Of a DNA stretch of 64,000 nt, positions 46,150-59,084 are shown piece after piece. A program made the position numbers and the translations under genes. How positions within the stretch are numbered: the first letter of the stretch is position 1; every line of letters begins with the position of its first letter. This DNA comes from Aquatica leii. Its lineage: Eukaryota; Arthropoda; Insecta; Coleoptera; Lampyridae. Where the stretch lies: the NCBI GenBank assembly GCA_035610365.1, contig CM069436.1:38695117-38759116 (forward strand). The letters are read 5' to 3'. The notes beneath the pieces are model-generated. The model did no database searches. It had not been told where the DNA came from and worked only from the letters and a program-made list of their open reading frames with translations.

Positions 46150-48780
46150 CGAGGGTGTCATACGTTTTATTTCTTATTTAAATGTGATTTGTAGCATAAA
46201 CATTATAGCTATGCATTAAAATTAAAAATTACGATCGCAGATAGTAACGAAAGTCGATAAAAACAAAGAAAAAAAAAGACTTAAATATATGATTAATCTC
46301 TGAATTTTTAATCAAAGTAATGCAACAATTTGTGTTTAGGCTTTAATTACAACAATCAGGCTTGCAGCAAAATATGTACAGAACAATTTTCATGCGATAA
46401 TTATAAACGTAATTATTTAATATTATTTTAGTCGATCTTACATGTTTGCTTTGATGTTTTTATTGTGTTGTTTTATCGCTAAAGATGTATTTACGGAAAA
46501 TTTCGTTAGAACGTATAACGTTTTGTTTAAAGAACATTCTTACTTTATATAGTTGTTCGTAAAATCACCTGTCGAGATTTTCTAAAATAAAAAGTAATAG
46601 AATAGAATTTCAATAAAGTTCAAGGAAATGCAATCAAAACTGTACGTCGGTTTCTAAAGTTATTAATAAGCAAATGCCAACCTATCAATGATTTGTGATT
46701 GTGGAGTGATTTGGATTACTTGTCATAAGTTCATTTTAGTAGACCGTGACTTGCACGTCTTTACCATCTGTACCTGATTGTTCTCTACGCCAACTCCTCA
46801 ACTTGTCAATCTAAAGTATTTCCTAAACCTAATCATCGCTTAAATTGTATCGACCGCTTTTCCATTAATATGTTTCAAATTAAGAATATCTGTAAGATTT
46901 GTAAACTTTTCTAAGATGATATATAGTCAATTTGCGATATCTGAGACTATTATGTCGCATCCTTCTGCTATTTAGATAGCCTGGAGCGGCCATTATCAAT
47001 ATCAGTGATTCTGTAGATGTCAACTATATCAGGACTGAAGATGACTGAATGCAGCAAGTCGCGGGTTCTTTACACGACCCGCCTGTTACTGACAGCCGTA
47101 TTGAGGTCTAGTCCAGTAACTACAACACCCAAAGTAATTAGGCTGACATCGTGAAAATGCTTCTTTATTTAATCACAAATTTACATACCATCATTGTTGA
47201 TAGAAATTTGAATAACATTCAATCAATAGCGTAAATTGCTACAGTTATGAAGTTACCAATGAGGCGGTGAGGCACTATTGAAATACAGCTGTTTCATTGA
47301 AATCCCTTTGTTCCGTATATTAACTTTATTTATAATTAACTTGCAACGTCATTGTGAGAATCAACAAAAAACAGTGCATCAAATTTGTGAAGTAACCGGC
47401 ATATGTTGAATATCAGTTTGATGAAATCCGCAGGGCGTTCGATCAAATTATAATAGAGAAGCATAAGGGTGATTGTGAATATTCGAAATAGGTTTGGGAA
47501 AAAGCAGCCTGGTTTGCTGTCAGAAGTCATGACTAGCGACTAGATGATTGATAGATTGTCCATCATAATGGTTGCTCTAGACTATCCATCTCCAGACTGA
47601 CGCGGCCCTTGTCACTGAGTGACAGCCAGACCAGGTAGACTACTTTGAACTGCAAAAATATAAATTAAAGCAGTCTTAATGGAATGTGTTTCACGAATAT
47701 TATTATTATACCTATCCAGGGACTACTAACATTATTGATGACTTTACCTTAAAATAAACCTACTCTTTATTTTAACTGTTTGTGCGATCTTATAAATCTT
47801 AAAAGAGCAAAATGAATTGAAAGGCGAACGAAATTGAACGATGTAATTTAATTTCTTACGCATTACATGCAAATTGGTAATGTGAATCTTACGTCTCAAC
47901 GATTTCTTAGGAAAATTAGCGTGACGAATAGCAATAACTGCAGAAATTCTTTATCGATAGTGCAAATATTTTCATTACTTCGTGATTTTCTAAATCGAAA
48001 AGTATGTTGCATTGATTATGCAGGATTTTACAAAACAAACTGCATTGCCGTTAATTTATTTTGAAATAAGTACTTTTAATTATTGATTTTTTACTTGCTC
48101 TTTGTATTTATAGACTTTTTAGATGCATCTAATCCAATCTAAATCTGTTACGTTAATTAATTAATTACCTACGTCTATTTATATAAACATAAAAGATTAA
48201 CATCTTTTTTATTACAGTAGCTTTTATTAGAAAAAAAAACTAAACTATTTTGGGATCATTTAAATTTGAAGCAGGTTTTATGCCAGAAATGCATTCAAGC
48301 GTAATACACACTTGATGTCCTTACACAAAGAAACGTAACAAAAAGTATGTGTCAAATATGGTCTTAAATTATTTAATTTAATAACATAATACAATTAACA
48401 TTCTATTACAAAACATACATCTTTTACTGCACTAATATTTTTTTATATTTAACTTTCTTTAACAAGAAATTAAAAAAAATTATAAAATATTTTGAATAAT
48501 CATAATTTTATTTAACTTGATTCAGCATGGCATGTTAACGCAGGTCTGCAAAAAAAATTTTTTTTATTTGCATGTGATAATTTTGCTAAATTATAGGTTT
48601 TTTTGCAAAATAAAAACATTTTTTTAATAAAAACATTTATTTTTACAATAATCTAAAAATATTTATTTTCTCACAACTAATAAAAAAAATGTTTCTGATA
48701 TCTATGCACATTTTTTGGTACTTTTTTTTCTTTTCTCTTTGATGCTTCTCCGAACTTGTTTCCGATTTTCTTTTTTGGTT
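46150..48780. other. Non-coding stretch with one GC-richer island
   Basis: No gene or transposon recognised. Sequence at about 46960-47140 and 47380-47640 is notably more balanced and may be regulatory DNA. The rest is AT-rich with poly-T and poly-A runs. Confidence 0.4.
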
Positions 48781-48789
48781 TCTCAATTG

Positions 48790-49400
48790 AATATCAGTAG
48801 TCGGCTAACATATTGACATCTCATTTTCATCACAAATATTCTGGTCAAATCTTACACCCTGTTCATCACTGTAGGCTCCCAACTTTTCAGAAAAATAGTG
48901 AATATGGGAGTTTAAGAATTCAACTTTTAAGCACATCTTATATCCTTGTAGATTGTAGTCAGAGTTCCTAGTGATCCTCAAAAACTTGTGGACTACATTT
49001 TAGAAAGTCTTACGCTTTTTTGTCCTTGTTTCACATTGTTTCCAAAAAGACGTGATTAGTTAGACGTTTTCTTATATCGGGGCCACTAAAAACTAATAAC
49101 ATTTTTACTGACGGAACCAAGGTCGTATTGATGACGTTTTCCTTGCTAGAGGTTGAACTGTATCGAAGAGGCTAGTCAGTTTTTGTACAGTGCAGCTGTC
49201 GGGCTCTTAATCGTTGATTTTTTTTTAAAATCGTAGCCAAGTCAGTATAGTTTTCTTTCATATAAACTGAGTGTCTTTTAGGAAGAGATGCGAATACATT
49301 TCTGTTATGCAGCTAGACTACTTTCAGTTTAGTTTTAGATGAATCAGTTAATATTTGCCATTCTGGTAAATCATATTTTATTTCAAAGCATTTTATGAGC
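48790..49400 (-). pseudogene. TE-associated protein remnant (SDEQG-R-F lineage)
   Basis: On the minus strand, one frame (about 49360-49200) reads SSKTKLKVV then LHNRNVF-SLPKRHSVYMKE and LATILKK. Another (about 48990-48850) reads CLKVEFLNSHIHYFSEKLG followed by AYSDEQGVRFDQNI, and a further shift gives NMLADY. I know this motif chain (SLK..LL.HN.N..PS.P..HS...KE; L..HFL.SHLD.F.EN.GA.SDEQGERF.QDI; MMADY.W) as an abundant uncharacterised protein family of arthropods and other invertebrates that travels with a mobile element. The class is unknown to me. The copy is full of stops. Confidence 0.6.
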
Positions 49401-49409
49401 CCATGAACA

Positions 49410-50275
49410 TTATTACAATAAACCAGATTTCTTTCTTTGGAGAAATTTAAATGGAAATTCTTTCTCTCGACGTCTGTTCGTTTGTCTTGATCTTAGTAAT
49501 TCCGCTGCCTAAGTCTCTTACTTTCTTTGAAAAAAAGTTTCGTCACGAGAAACATTCTAATGTACTATTTAATACTTAATAATTTATTTCAAAAATTCAG
49601 TTTTTTTTTTATTTTGTAACTACTATCAACTCAAAACTGATTAATTTATTACCTTTGTTCCTTGTTTTTGGTTGTTAGGTATCCAAAACAAATCTTCTTT
49701 ACTAATACAAGAAACGTTACAATACTAATTCAGTTATGTCAAAGTCAAAAACAGTTTTTTAACGTTTTTATACAGTGAGATACAAACTAAATTAAAGAAA
49801 CTCAGAGATTGTAGCAAAATTGCACTGAACAGTAAACACGGAGAAGTTTTCTTTAGAGTTGAGGACTAAAATATCGAAGATAATGAAAATACTTAATATT
49901 TTGTAAGTAAAATGCAATTTATGTTTCTGTAGTTTATCATCAATTATCAATATTGTGTCTGTGAATTTGAATTTTTGAACCAAATCGTTTTAAAATATAT
50001 TTTATGTCAGATTTGTGGTTAACAAATTCCACATTTTAACCCTAACTCTCTATTTTTGCTAAATTCTCTGTATATATACAAATTTTTCTATTCACTTTTT
50101 TATCAGAATCGTCTTTCTCATGCCTTGTTTTCCATCATTTCGTTGTAGTTAACTGATTTTTTAAGCATCTGCTTTTTTCTATTGGTTAAATTTTAAGTTC
50201 TCGTTTTCAAACACTTATCTTTTTCAACTCCTTTTGATAACGTTTTAGTTTTCTTGTTATTCTAAAACGTTTTTA
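49410..50275. other. Non-coding, no recognised feature
   Basis: AT-rich; no supported feature. Confidence 0.4.
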
Positions 50276-50279
50276 ATAG

Positions 50280-51230
50280 CGTGGAAGTGAATATTATTAA
50301 ATGCTATTTTGTCGACTTTCTTTGAGGTCTATTCTTTCTGCTACTTCAGTAGAAAGGTACCGGTATGATTTTTATGAAGGAAACAATATTGGATTCGATA
50401 GTGCTATTAGTTTCAGTTTCGTTTTTTTTACTTGCTGCGTGTTTGTACTTGTTTTTTCCCGATCATGTCGCACGCCGTTCTTTGGAAGTTTTCTGCTGGA
50501 GCAAAATCTTTTTCCGAAAACACACTGGGTTTAAAAGGAATGCGCCTGTTAAAGCTTTTAGTAGTTTTTTCAGGAGTAGTTACTCTAATTAAAGCTTTTA
50601 TTATACAATTCAGCTAATTTGTTTTCTGGATGTCTTATCAGGAATTTGTCTCATTCACTATTATAAGCAGTACTAAAATTTTTGGACGATTTTACAAAAT
50701 TATGGAAATCTCTCAGCCAGACTAGGAATAGATCTTCTGCTAATTAACCATTATCAGAGCAATTATAAATTGCTCTGGGTGAATTATTTTATTGTAACTG
50801 TGGTGACATTCTTTTGCGGGCAAATATATACACTAAATACGCACTGAAAGAGCATATTACCGTAGTTGTTTCTGTTTTTTCCTAGTTTGTTACAAATTTA
50901 ATTATTTTTTGTTTTTGCATATATCTTGTTTCGACGTTGTACTGTCGAAAACGTATTGCAATTAAAAATACGTTTTGGTAAAAACTGATGTTTTTCCATA
51001 AGACACCTGAGATTATTGCAGAAAATATTAGCTTCCTCTCGATTAACAGCAGTTATTCGATTTAGACTTGTACTTTCAGGTTTTCTCAAAACGATTATCT
51101 GCCGGGACATATAGCCAGTAGCTCTCTTGTTACCAGCTGTTACAAGGATTTCTCGGAACTCAATTGCTAGCGACTAACTCAGTTTGGTTTGGAGCTTTGG
51201 GTCGTAAGCTTTGTGGTGCTAAATTATAAA
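50280..51230 (-). pseudogene. pogo/Tigger (DDE_1) transposase fossil
   Basis: The minus strand reads AGNKRATGYM then VLRKPESTSLNRITAVNREE, NIFCNNLRCLMEK and RIFNCNTFSTVQRRNKIYAK (51110-50900). This matches the end of the CENP-B-type HTH and the start of the DDE_1 domain in Tigger/jerky-type transposases. The usual N(M/V)DETG block is reduced to NCNT, so the first catalytic Asp is lost. The middle of the domain is unreadable. Near 50550-50470 a C-terminal piece reads FKPSVFSEKDFAPAENF, the usual IFSxxDFxPS block. The gene lacks its N-terminal HTH and is about half the normal length. Confidence 0.75.
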
Positions 51231-51234
51231 ATAA

Positions 51235-52855
51235 GTTAAAAAGGTGCCAAAACAGTTAGAAACTAAAAAGGTAGACACCGTTTAAATTTATCCGACACTA
51301 AAATAGAATAAATGACCAAACACTGGTTATAACAACAAATATATTTATTTTTAATAATGAGAAAAAAAGTGGTTAAAGAAATACGTAAGTAAGGCAGCAT
51401 TAGGTACATATATAGTAACAAAGAATATTTTTATAAATATTACAGTTATAGCGTTGATACAAGTCCTGGAGGGTAGGCAACGTTCCACACATAAAGTTAT
51501 CGTAGTATAATATAACAAAATCAAGTAATACGCAATTTTGGCGTTAAACGTCAATTTAATGCAAAACTAATGACTTCGCACCCATAGCAAATTGCAGTTA
51601 TCGTAAATTGAAACCGTAGAAACAAAACCTGCATGCGTAATTGTGATAATATCTATATCTAAGTCGCACGTATTTCACGTTTGACAAATACACAAACTAA
51701 TGACAAGTAAAAAAAAGATACTTACGATTTCTCCAAGACATGCAAATAGCTATCTGCATGCTTCAATCATTCCTTAAAATTGCTAAGAAAATTGAAGTAA
51801 AATTAAATATAGGATAGGATTGCTTATCGACAAAAAATAAATCGTAATCAAATGCGTCAAGCATCCGAGTGGTTTTTACTATTCTTATTGCAGGTGTGCC
51901 TCCAAGGATATTCGAACATCACATGAAGTACAACTATGACGTATTCCCCAGATTGTTTCGGAACTAGCTTAATTAACCAAGAGGTCTTTTTGGTACATGC
52001 TTATAATTATTGTCTCCAGCGGAAGGTAATGGATTAACATGAATCACTCCAAATTGTCCCCACACGTGCCGTTATCGTAAGTCGCAATGACATTTACGGG
52101 AAAATCAACGGAAATCACAAAAATATAAGTCAATGCTTATCCCAGGAAGGCTTTCACAAAAGTAACTAAAACAATACACCCAATGTATAACACAGATGAT
52201 AGTGAAAATTTAGAAGTGAAAACTTTGCGCGCTTACGTTAGACCATATATGTGAAGCGGGTCACAGTCAGCGGAAAAATAGTTTTTCTTGCTTGGAAAAA
52301 TTCTATCAGAAGCAACCACTTTACAGCTCAAGACTATCACTGTAGCGAAAAACAGGCGAAACTTATACTGGACGAACATCACACCAAGACAATTTTAACA
52401 TAACACAGCTTCCTCTTTTTTCTTTTATAACTAGGTAGCTATAAGAGTTTTTCAACTATAAACGGTCGCATATCCGTAACTTTAAACCAGTTTGCCAAAG
52501 ACTACAATAATATTAAACGTATGGAAGCATGTTACTCTGCAAGTATTGAGAAGTGCTTCGAAATGCGATCAGAAAACACCTGAACAACCAAAATAAAACA
52601 AATAATGTAAAACAGAAGCTCCAATTACCACATTGTCGAAAACCGGTGTAAAACGTTATACTAAACGTTTTATTAGTGCCCACATACTGTAAGCAGAATT
52701 AAAAAATGAAATATTTAGTAAGTTTTTGGAAAAGTTAACCAAATAGAACATTTCTGGCAAGTCTACTATAAGAAAAAATTACGTTATGGAACCAGAGCCT
52801 TGAAGAAACTAAAACAAAAAATTGATTTACGTATACAACTTGGTATTAAATGTTA
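51235..52855. other. Non-coding, no recognised feature
   Basis: Sequence composition shifts to A-rich on the plus strand from about 51.3 kb. Some complex stretches at about 51860-52330 but nothing diagnostic. Confidence 0.4.
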
Positions 52856-52859
52856 AAAA

Positions 52860-53240
52860 AAGTACTAAATTTCATAGTACTCTATAGAAAACTTGGATAG
52901 AAGTTGTAATTTATTATGTAAAAAAAATTGAATTTGTTAAGAAAATTGCCGATAGATTCGACCCCGAAGAATCGCAGAGCATTAAAGAAGCTCAAATCAT
53001 TTTAGATAAAAAGAGAATTAGAGAGGATATGAATTTACTTAAGCAAACTTGTCATGTATAGTAGCTGCAATAATCAAACTTAAAAACAGACTTTTTTTAG
53101 AACAAAGAATTGGAATAACTGAAGGTGTAGTACTTCATTTAAGTGAACTGAAGAACAAAGAATTTACAAATAAATTAAAAGAAGTGTTATTGAAAAATGC
53201 GGGTTATCAGCAGCTGCAAAACAAGTAAATCCTGTTCAAT
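52860..53240 (+). pseudogene. hAT-type transposase fragment, second lineage
   Basis: The plus strand reads KTWIEVVIYYVKKIEFVKKI then ADRFDPEESQSIKEAQIIL, DKKRIREDMNLLKQT, and after a stop or frameshift LFLEQRIGITEGVVLHLSEL and KLKEVLLKNAGYQQLQ. This is the stretch after the TRW motif in hAT-type transposases (pattern RW.TWL.A..YY....; D..SI..A..I; L......L.E......; KL..VL.KN.G). The RNase H-like core before it and the dimerisation domain after it were not found. It differs from the 20-22 kb hAT lineage. Confidence 0.68.
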
Positions 53241-53259
53241 ACATCAAATAAACATTTTT

Positions 53260-55940
53260 ATCAACGGATGTCATACATTTTAAATTTGCCTTATAACTAC
53301 GTATTTTATCAAGATGAGGAAGGAACTGTTGAATGTAGCAAGGAGAAACTCTGCAAAACTACTGAAGAGGTAGAAAATTAACTTGTTAATTAAGTAACAC
53401 TCAAAACTTTAAAAAAACAATTTATGAGAAAGTAGTCTCAGAGATTTTTTGTTGTCGCTTGTTTCTAAGTTCATCGATTTCTTTTTTGCTTCTTTACAGT
53501 TTAGAATCTGTTTTCGTTGGCAAAGTAGCTTACTTAATTTTAAAAGTTTTTGGTGGTTTTGTCGCTTTGATGAAGGCTTTTTCAAAAGTAAGCGTAACGT
53601 TGGCAACTTCAGATTTTATATTGGCTTAGTACAAACCTGGAAGACGTTTTTGTTTTAGAGCAGATAAACTTTGTTTTTTTATGCATTTTTACAGTTGAAC
53701 TTTTGTTTATTATTAAAAAAATAGTTAGGTTTTAGTCTTTTAAAAACTTTTTTGTATTGTTCTACCTACTTAGTAATCGTAATCTACTTCACAATTTTAA
53801 ATTTTTATACGTAAATATTACTACTGCAATTTACATTAGTGATTAAAAGTATATACAATTTTTTAATGTTTTTTGGCGTTTTAAAATTTCAATAAATTAT
53901 TAGTTCAACCTATAACGGTAGTTTTGCATAATGATTCAAAGTAGCAGATCGTGCATTTTCTCACCAATTAAATTTTCTAATATTTAATGCTATGTATATA
54001 AATAAATTGATCGTTAATTGCATATAAGAAGGTAATTTTAAAATATAATTTATTGGAAGATGTTTGTCGTTCTACTGCTTCAGCTTAATTACGGTAAGTG
54101 CGCAATCGAACGAATTTATGTTTAATAGAATATTGAATTCGGAACACTATGAGCCATTTGTTGAGGATAGTAAAATCCGAAAAAGGTTTTATCGAATGGC
54201 CCTGTTGAGGATATAATAGTAACTATAGATTTTGGTAAATTGTAGTAACTACTAAAAGTATAATCAAGTATTTGAAGTAGTCCGGTGTGTTCCGCTGAAT
54301 GAGATGAACTCAATAAGACAGAGTGCTAACCCTAATACCATATTGTTACTCTAACAGGCTACCCTCATGTTACATTTTGCTGCGTCTTTATTTGCTCAGT
54401 CTAAACCCTTTGCAGTTAATAAAGACAAAAAGCACAAGCGGTCGTATAGTTTTACTAAACGAGCCTGGCCATTGCATGTAATAGAACGGCTGTTAACTCT
54501 GCACTACTATGTTGTTTGGAATTGCCTATCACTCCAAATGGTCATTGTTTACCCTAGTGATGTATTTTACAGAGCAATTCATTTTCATTGCTATAATTAC
54601 TCTGAGTTCAGTACGTAAGCTTCTGTTTTTATATTAGAAATTGACATTTTATTTTTTTTAGCTATTCGCAGCATTGACATTCATACTACAGTTTGACATT
54701 TACTTAAAAATCATTGAAATTTAATAAGATTGCAAAAAAAATTGAAACGTAACAATAAATGAAATTATTGCGGTATGCAATTTTTGTAGATTTATACTTG
54801 GGCTCAACTAAAAACCAATTAACCAGACTTTAAGTTCAAATATGAAAGTGTACAAGTTTTTATTGGTACGTAACATTAAATTTGTTGACAATTTTAAATG
54901 CAGTTGCATAATTATTGATGTAAACTACGAAAGTTTCACTAGTTTTAAGGGTCGTAAACGTTTATAACGGTTTTGATAATTGCAATAATTAAAAATTTAT
55001 AGTCAGTTTCTAGTTTAACAACAAATCTTTACTACAGTTTAACTAACTTTACTTTAATGCAATATTTTTGTATTTATAAAATTGATAATTGAATTATTGT
55101 TATAAAAAGTTTTCCAATTATAAGAAATTAAAAATAACTTAAAAAATAGTTTTTTTTATTGATTTGTTCCAATTTTTGAATTCGTTTATAAAGACGTTTG
55201 GTTAATAAAGCAAAAACTTTAAAAAGTTTATAATTCTATGTAAAAATCTACATTGGAAAAACTGGTTCTAAGCTGCACACACTTTCTTCCAATCTCAATT
55301 TTCCATATAAATGTATTTTATTCGTTTGCATTCATTTAACGATTAAACTTTAAATAAATTCGTGACTTTAAAGCTTGTAAACGCTGTGGTAACAACGTTC
55401 ATAGTGATGCCTCATAATCAACTACTCAAATGAAGTCTATATGGCAAATTTTTCTTACATGCTACTAATAATGGAACCCAACTGCAGCTACCTGATGTCA
55501 ATAGTTTCTGGAGATAGATTCAAAATTTAATAAAATAATTTTGATATAAATGCGACTACAACTTAGCTTTTGCTTGCAAATGAATTGTTTTGAAATTCTG
55601 ATACAAAGTGTGATTTCTATTTGTTTGTTATTTTTGCTGATTACAATACTACATATTTTTAAAATTACTGAAACATTTGGAACTTATATGTTTAGTCAAC
55701 ACATTCAATGCCGTATATGTCATGGGCCACTCTTAGTAGAAGCCAATGGCATATATTTGTGTTATGGGTTACTTTGCAAGATACGGTTCAGGATCAAGTT
55801 AACTGTTTCTGAATGTTGTTAAGTTGTTGCCAGCTCTTCAGGTAAATAGTATAAAGTAGGTAGCAAAGGTTGGTTTCTAATTTGTGCTATTTTGCTGATT
55901 GTGACTACCAATGTAAGCAAACAAACTTTAGGCCCATCTA
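53260..55940. other. Non-coding, no recognised feature
   Basis: Short open frames occur (for example 54367-54618) but match nothing I know. AT-rich throughout. Confidence 0.4.
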
Positions 55941-55959
55941 CTAAAACGACTTACGTTGC

Positions 55960-57930
55960 CAGGGTATGAGAGAAACAAGCCATTGACTGATTATGAATTA
56001 GAAGACGCCTGGCGACAAGGACAATGATGCTGATACTATATTAAACCGTAATAATTTACTAGCACCAGCGATTCAAAATTCTTCAAATGTCTGGATCAAC
56101 ATTGCAAATCCCAAAAAGTTTATTTTTAGCAGAAATAATAGTTTGCTGGTTTCAATTCGGAGGAACAAACCATACGATTTTTTTCTTTGTTAGTAACGGA
56201 CGAATTGTTGTTACTAAAGATCCGGTGTTCAGGCAAAGTGCATTAAAATGCCTTAAATGTTTATTTTGCGAAATTTCTCTTATTTTGTGCTAAAATGTTG
56301 TTGTATGTAAGAATTACTTTTAAAAATAGCCTGAGTTTATAAAAAGTTTAAGAATGCAATTAAGTATTAATGACAATTGCAATTACCAAAGTCGTGAAAT
56401 TCTATGTTACCTACATTTACCTGTATAAAAATTCCATTAACTCAAACTTGGATTAACAAAATAATAATCCCGATTTTAAAGTATATGTTATCTATATTTT
56501 ATTTAAAGTAACAATTATATAATTTAAATCTATTTATTGTGTTAATCCGTCATAGGAATGATGACTTAATGATATTTTTACAACAATGTAGGTAAATTTT
56601 TAATTTGTATGCATTTTTATACCATTATTAAAATTTTTTTAAGTGCCTATAGAATTTCTTAGTGTTTATTATTGATGTTTTTAATGCTTAAGTGTTTTCC
56701 TATTTTAAACAGTTTTAATGCCTGAACACCCGGTCTTTACTTATTACATATTGTAGAACAGGTGCAAGAGAGATGTTTTTCTCGGAAAACACACAACCAA
56801 AATCTTGTATTATGGAGTGGAAATTGCTAACTTTATCAGAATTTAAAGTTTTTATAGTACTAATGTTTCATATGGGAAACATTAAAATTAATAGAATTCA
56901 GGACAATTGGAGAACTGATGTTATTTTAAATCCTTGTTTTTGTAAATATATTAGCAGAATTCGTTTCATGCTGTTTATGAGATGCCGTCACTTAGATCAA
57001 AACATTTTAAGAGGACAACCCGCTTATGGCAAACGTCATAAAAAAATAAAATTTGTTCAAGACTATTTCAATTAAAAGATGGCAGAAATATTTATCGTGT
57101 GAAATATCTATGTCTTGATGAGTTAATGTTTTATTGAGAGAGTTGGTTTGCTTTGAGAATATATAAAAAGAAAAAACACAAGTATGGTATGAAACTATAC
57201 ATTCTAACAGGGAGTAATGACCTTATTTTAAGAGATAGGTTGTACATAGGATCTAAAGGCAGTTTTGGTGGAAAATGACACGTGGCAAAGGTGGTACTGG
57301 CATTGCTGCTAGGTTCTGAAAATCATAGACACGCTATCTACATGAACCAATTTTACAATACCTATCTGCTCGCCTTGAACCTGCTACACCTAGATTTCTA
57401 AGTTATTGAAATTTTACGGAAAAATCTCAAAGAAAATTTCAAGAAAGTTGTGAATTAGAAATTACGAAAAAGTGAAGTTATTATAAAATATTGCAACGGT
57501 GAAGCTATATCTAAATGGCAAGATAAGAGATTTTTACTGTTGAATTCGAAGAACAAATGATAGAAACAGAAAGAAAGCAAGGAGACAATTTAGTTAGACT
57601 GTTGGCTAATCATAATTATAATTAAAATATGTCAGGTGTTGATAAACAAGAGCAGCTTTTATCTTATTACCCTAGTGAACAAAAAACGCTGAGTTGGTAT
57701 AAAATGTTAGGGATTCTTTTTTTATCTATGTTATTTCTAAATAACCATAGTACAATGCCTATTAGAATTTCAACATCAAAACATTTATCATACAAATATA
57801 TAGAATGACAATCAAATGCAAAAACAATGTAAACTTTCATACACTCAAAAATACGAGAAGACCCTATTATTGTCCTAATTGTCCAGACCTACTCGGGTTA
57901 TGTGTTGGGCAGTGTTTTGGACAGAAATAA
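55960..57930 (+). pseudogene. piggyBac-like transposase fossil 3
   Basis: A 100-codon frame (56773-57075) has SFIMEWKLLTLSEFK-like text, VLMFHMGNIKINRIQDNW and ISRIRFMLFMRC, the start of the DDE_Tnp_1_7 domain. Then YLCLDELMFY (first catalytic Asp codon 57117-57119) followed by a stop, YKKKKHKYGMKLYILTGS, and LYIGSKGSFGG. Near 57620 comes MSGVDKQEQLLSYY, the hallmark C-terminal block, with WYKMLGILFLSMLFLN after it. A cysteine-rich tail YYCPNCPDLLGLCVG-QC lies at 57865-57910. A possible leader PLTDYELEDA is at about 55980. At least eight stops or frameshifts. The 56.1-56.7 kb part may be an insertion. The order of motifs leaves little doubt about the family. Confidence 0.88.
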
Positions 57931-57959
57931 GAAATTAAATATGAGAGTTTGCTTTCACA

Positions 57960-59080
57960 TTTAATTCTTTTCTTTATATAATTTATATTATAGATATACT
58001 CAACAAAAAAAAAATACCAGTCCAGTCTGTTAATTTCATTCATCTCTATCCATGATTGAACAAGTTTTGCTCTACGGCAAGGTACGTTGTCATCTTTAAA
58101 CTGAAAGCTTTCTTCGCCAAACAAATCTTTTTGACTTTGCAGCATTTTGTTCTGTAATACTTCGCTGTTTTTGTGGCATTCATCGTTACAGAGTTGATAC
58201 GCAGCCGACCAACTTCTCAGGAGGAATGCAACCCCACACCATAACTGAGGTTGGATGCTTAATTGTTGGAAAGATACATTTTGTCGAAAATTCTTCCTCA
58301 GGAAACCTTATGACATACGTATTTCCAGCATCATTATTGATGTTAAAAGTTGATTAATTACTAAATAATACTGTTCGTCACTGATCTGTTGTCCACTTTA
58401 GATGTTCCTTAGTCCATTTCAAACGATTCATCCTTTGCTTCTGGAAAAGCAATGGTTTCTTCCGTGCTTTGCACCCTCTGAATCCAAAACTAATCAGGTT
58501 TCTCTTCATAGTGGAAGTGCACACACTTATATCTGTAGATTCACTCCATATTTTTGTTAACTGGGTGGAATTGAGACTTCTATCTGCAGAGCTTATTCGT
58601 CTTAAGACAGAATCATCTCGAACGGAGGTTTTCTTTGGTCCCCGACTACGCGGTTTGTTGTCTATTTTTCCTAACTCAGCATACGTTTAAATAATCCGAA
58701 CTACTGTACATTGGTTACATTTTACTAATGATTTCTCGACTAGAAGCACCTTGGTTATGGTGAAAAATAATTTCAAACCGCGTTTGTTCTGATAATTTCT
58801 TTACACGAAATGCAGCCCTTATATACTCACATTTTAATTTTTTTTTCAAATCAACTTTAAATAGATTTATAATGACTTCCCTTTACCACCTAATAATTGC
58901 AGTATTTTTTGGAATTATGTTAAATATGCCGGTAATGATTAATTACAGTAATATAATTAGCAATAACATTAATGGTATACGTAGTACAATCGGATAATTT
59001 AAGGTAGTCATAGAAAGAATGGCAAAAGAGTCCAAAAACCATTGTAAACGTGGGTGATGCATGACTTTTTCACACCATTG
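57960..59080 (-). pseudogene. Tc1-like transposase fossil with one TIR
   Basis: On the minus strand: LSEQTRFEIIFHHNQGASSREI (about 58800, HTH start), SVRDDSVLRRISSADRSLNS and TISVCTSTMKRNLISFGFRG-like text (second HTH), RKKPLLFQKQRMNRL, WTKEHLKW, a degraded VLFSN-stop-STFNI block (first catalytic site), PTSVMVWGCIPPEKLV, and FQFKDDNVPCRRAKLVQSW (second Asp, near 58095). The final Glu block is missing; similarity ends near 58010, next to piggyBac fossil 3. The gene's 5' side ends at cacaccattg (59080) followed by TA. Reversed, this gives caatggtgtgaaaaagtcat, a classic Tc1 terminus. The other TIR is not seen. Confidence 0.82.
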
Positions 59081-59084
59081 TATA

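Noticed and set aside
49792-49983. Minus-strand 63-codon frame
   Set aside because: AT-rich low-complexity translation with no recognisable motif.
55550-55822. Plus-strand frame with a CxxC...C pattern
   Set aside because: Cysteine spacing does not fit a known finger, and the first half is a hydrophobic by-product of T-rich codons.
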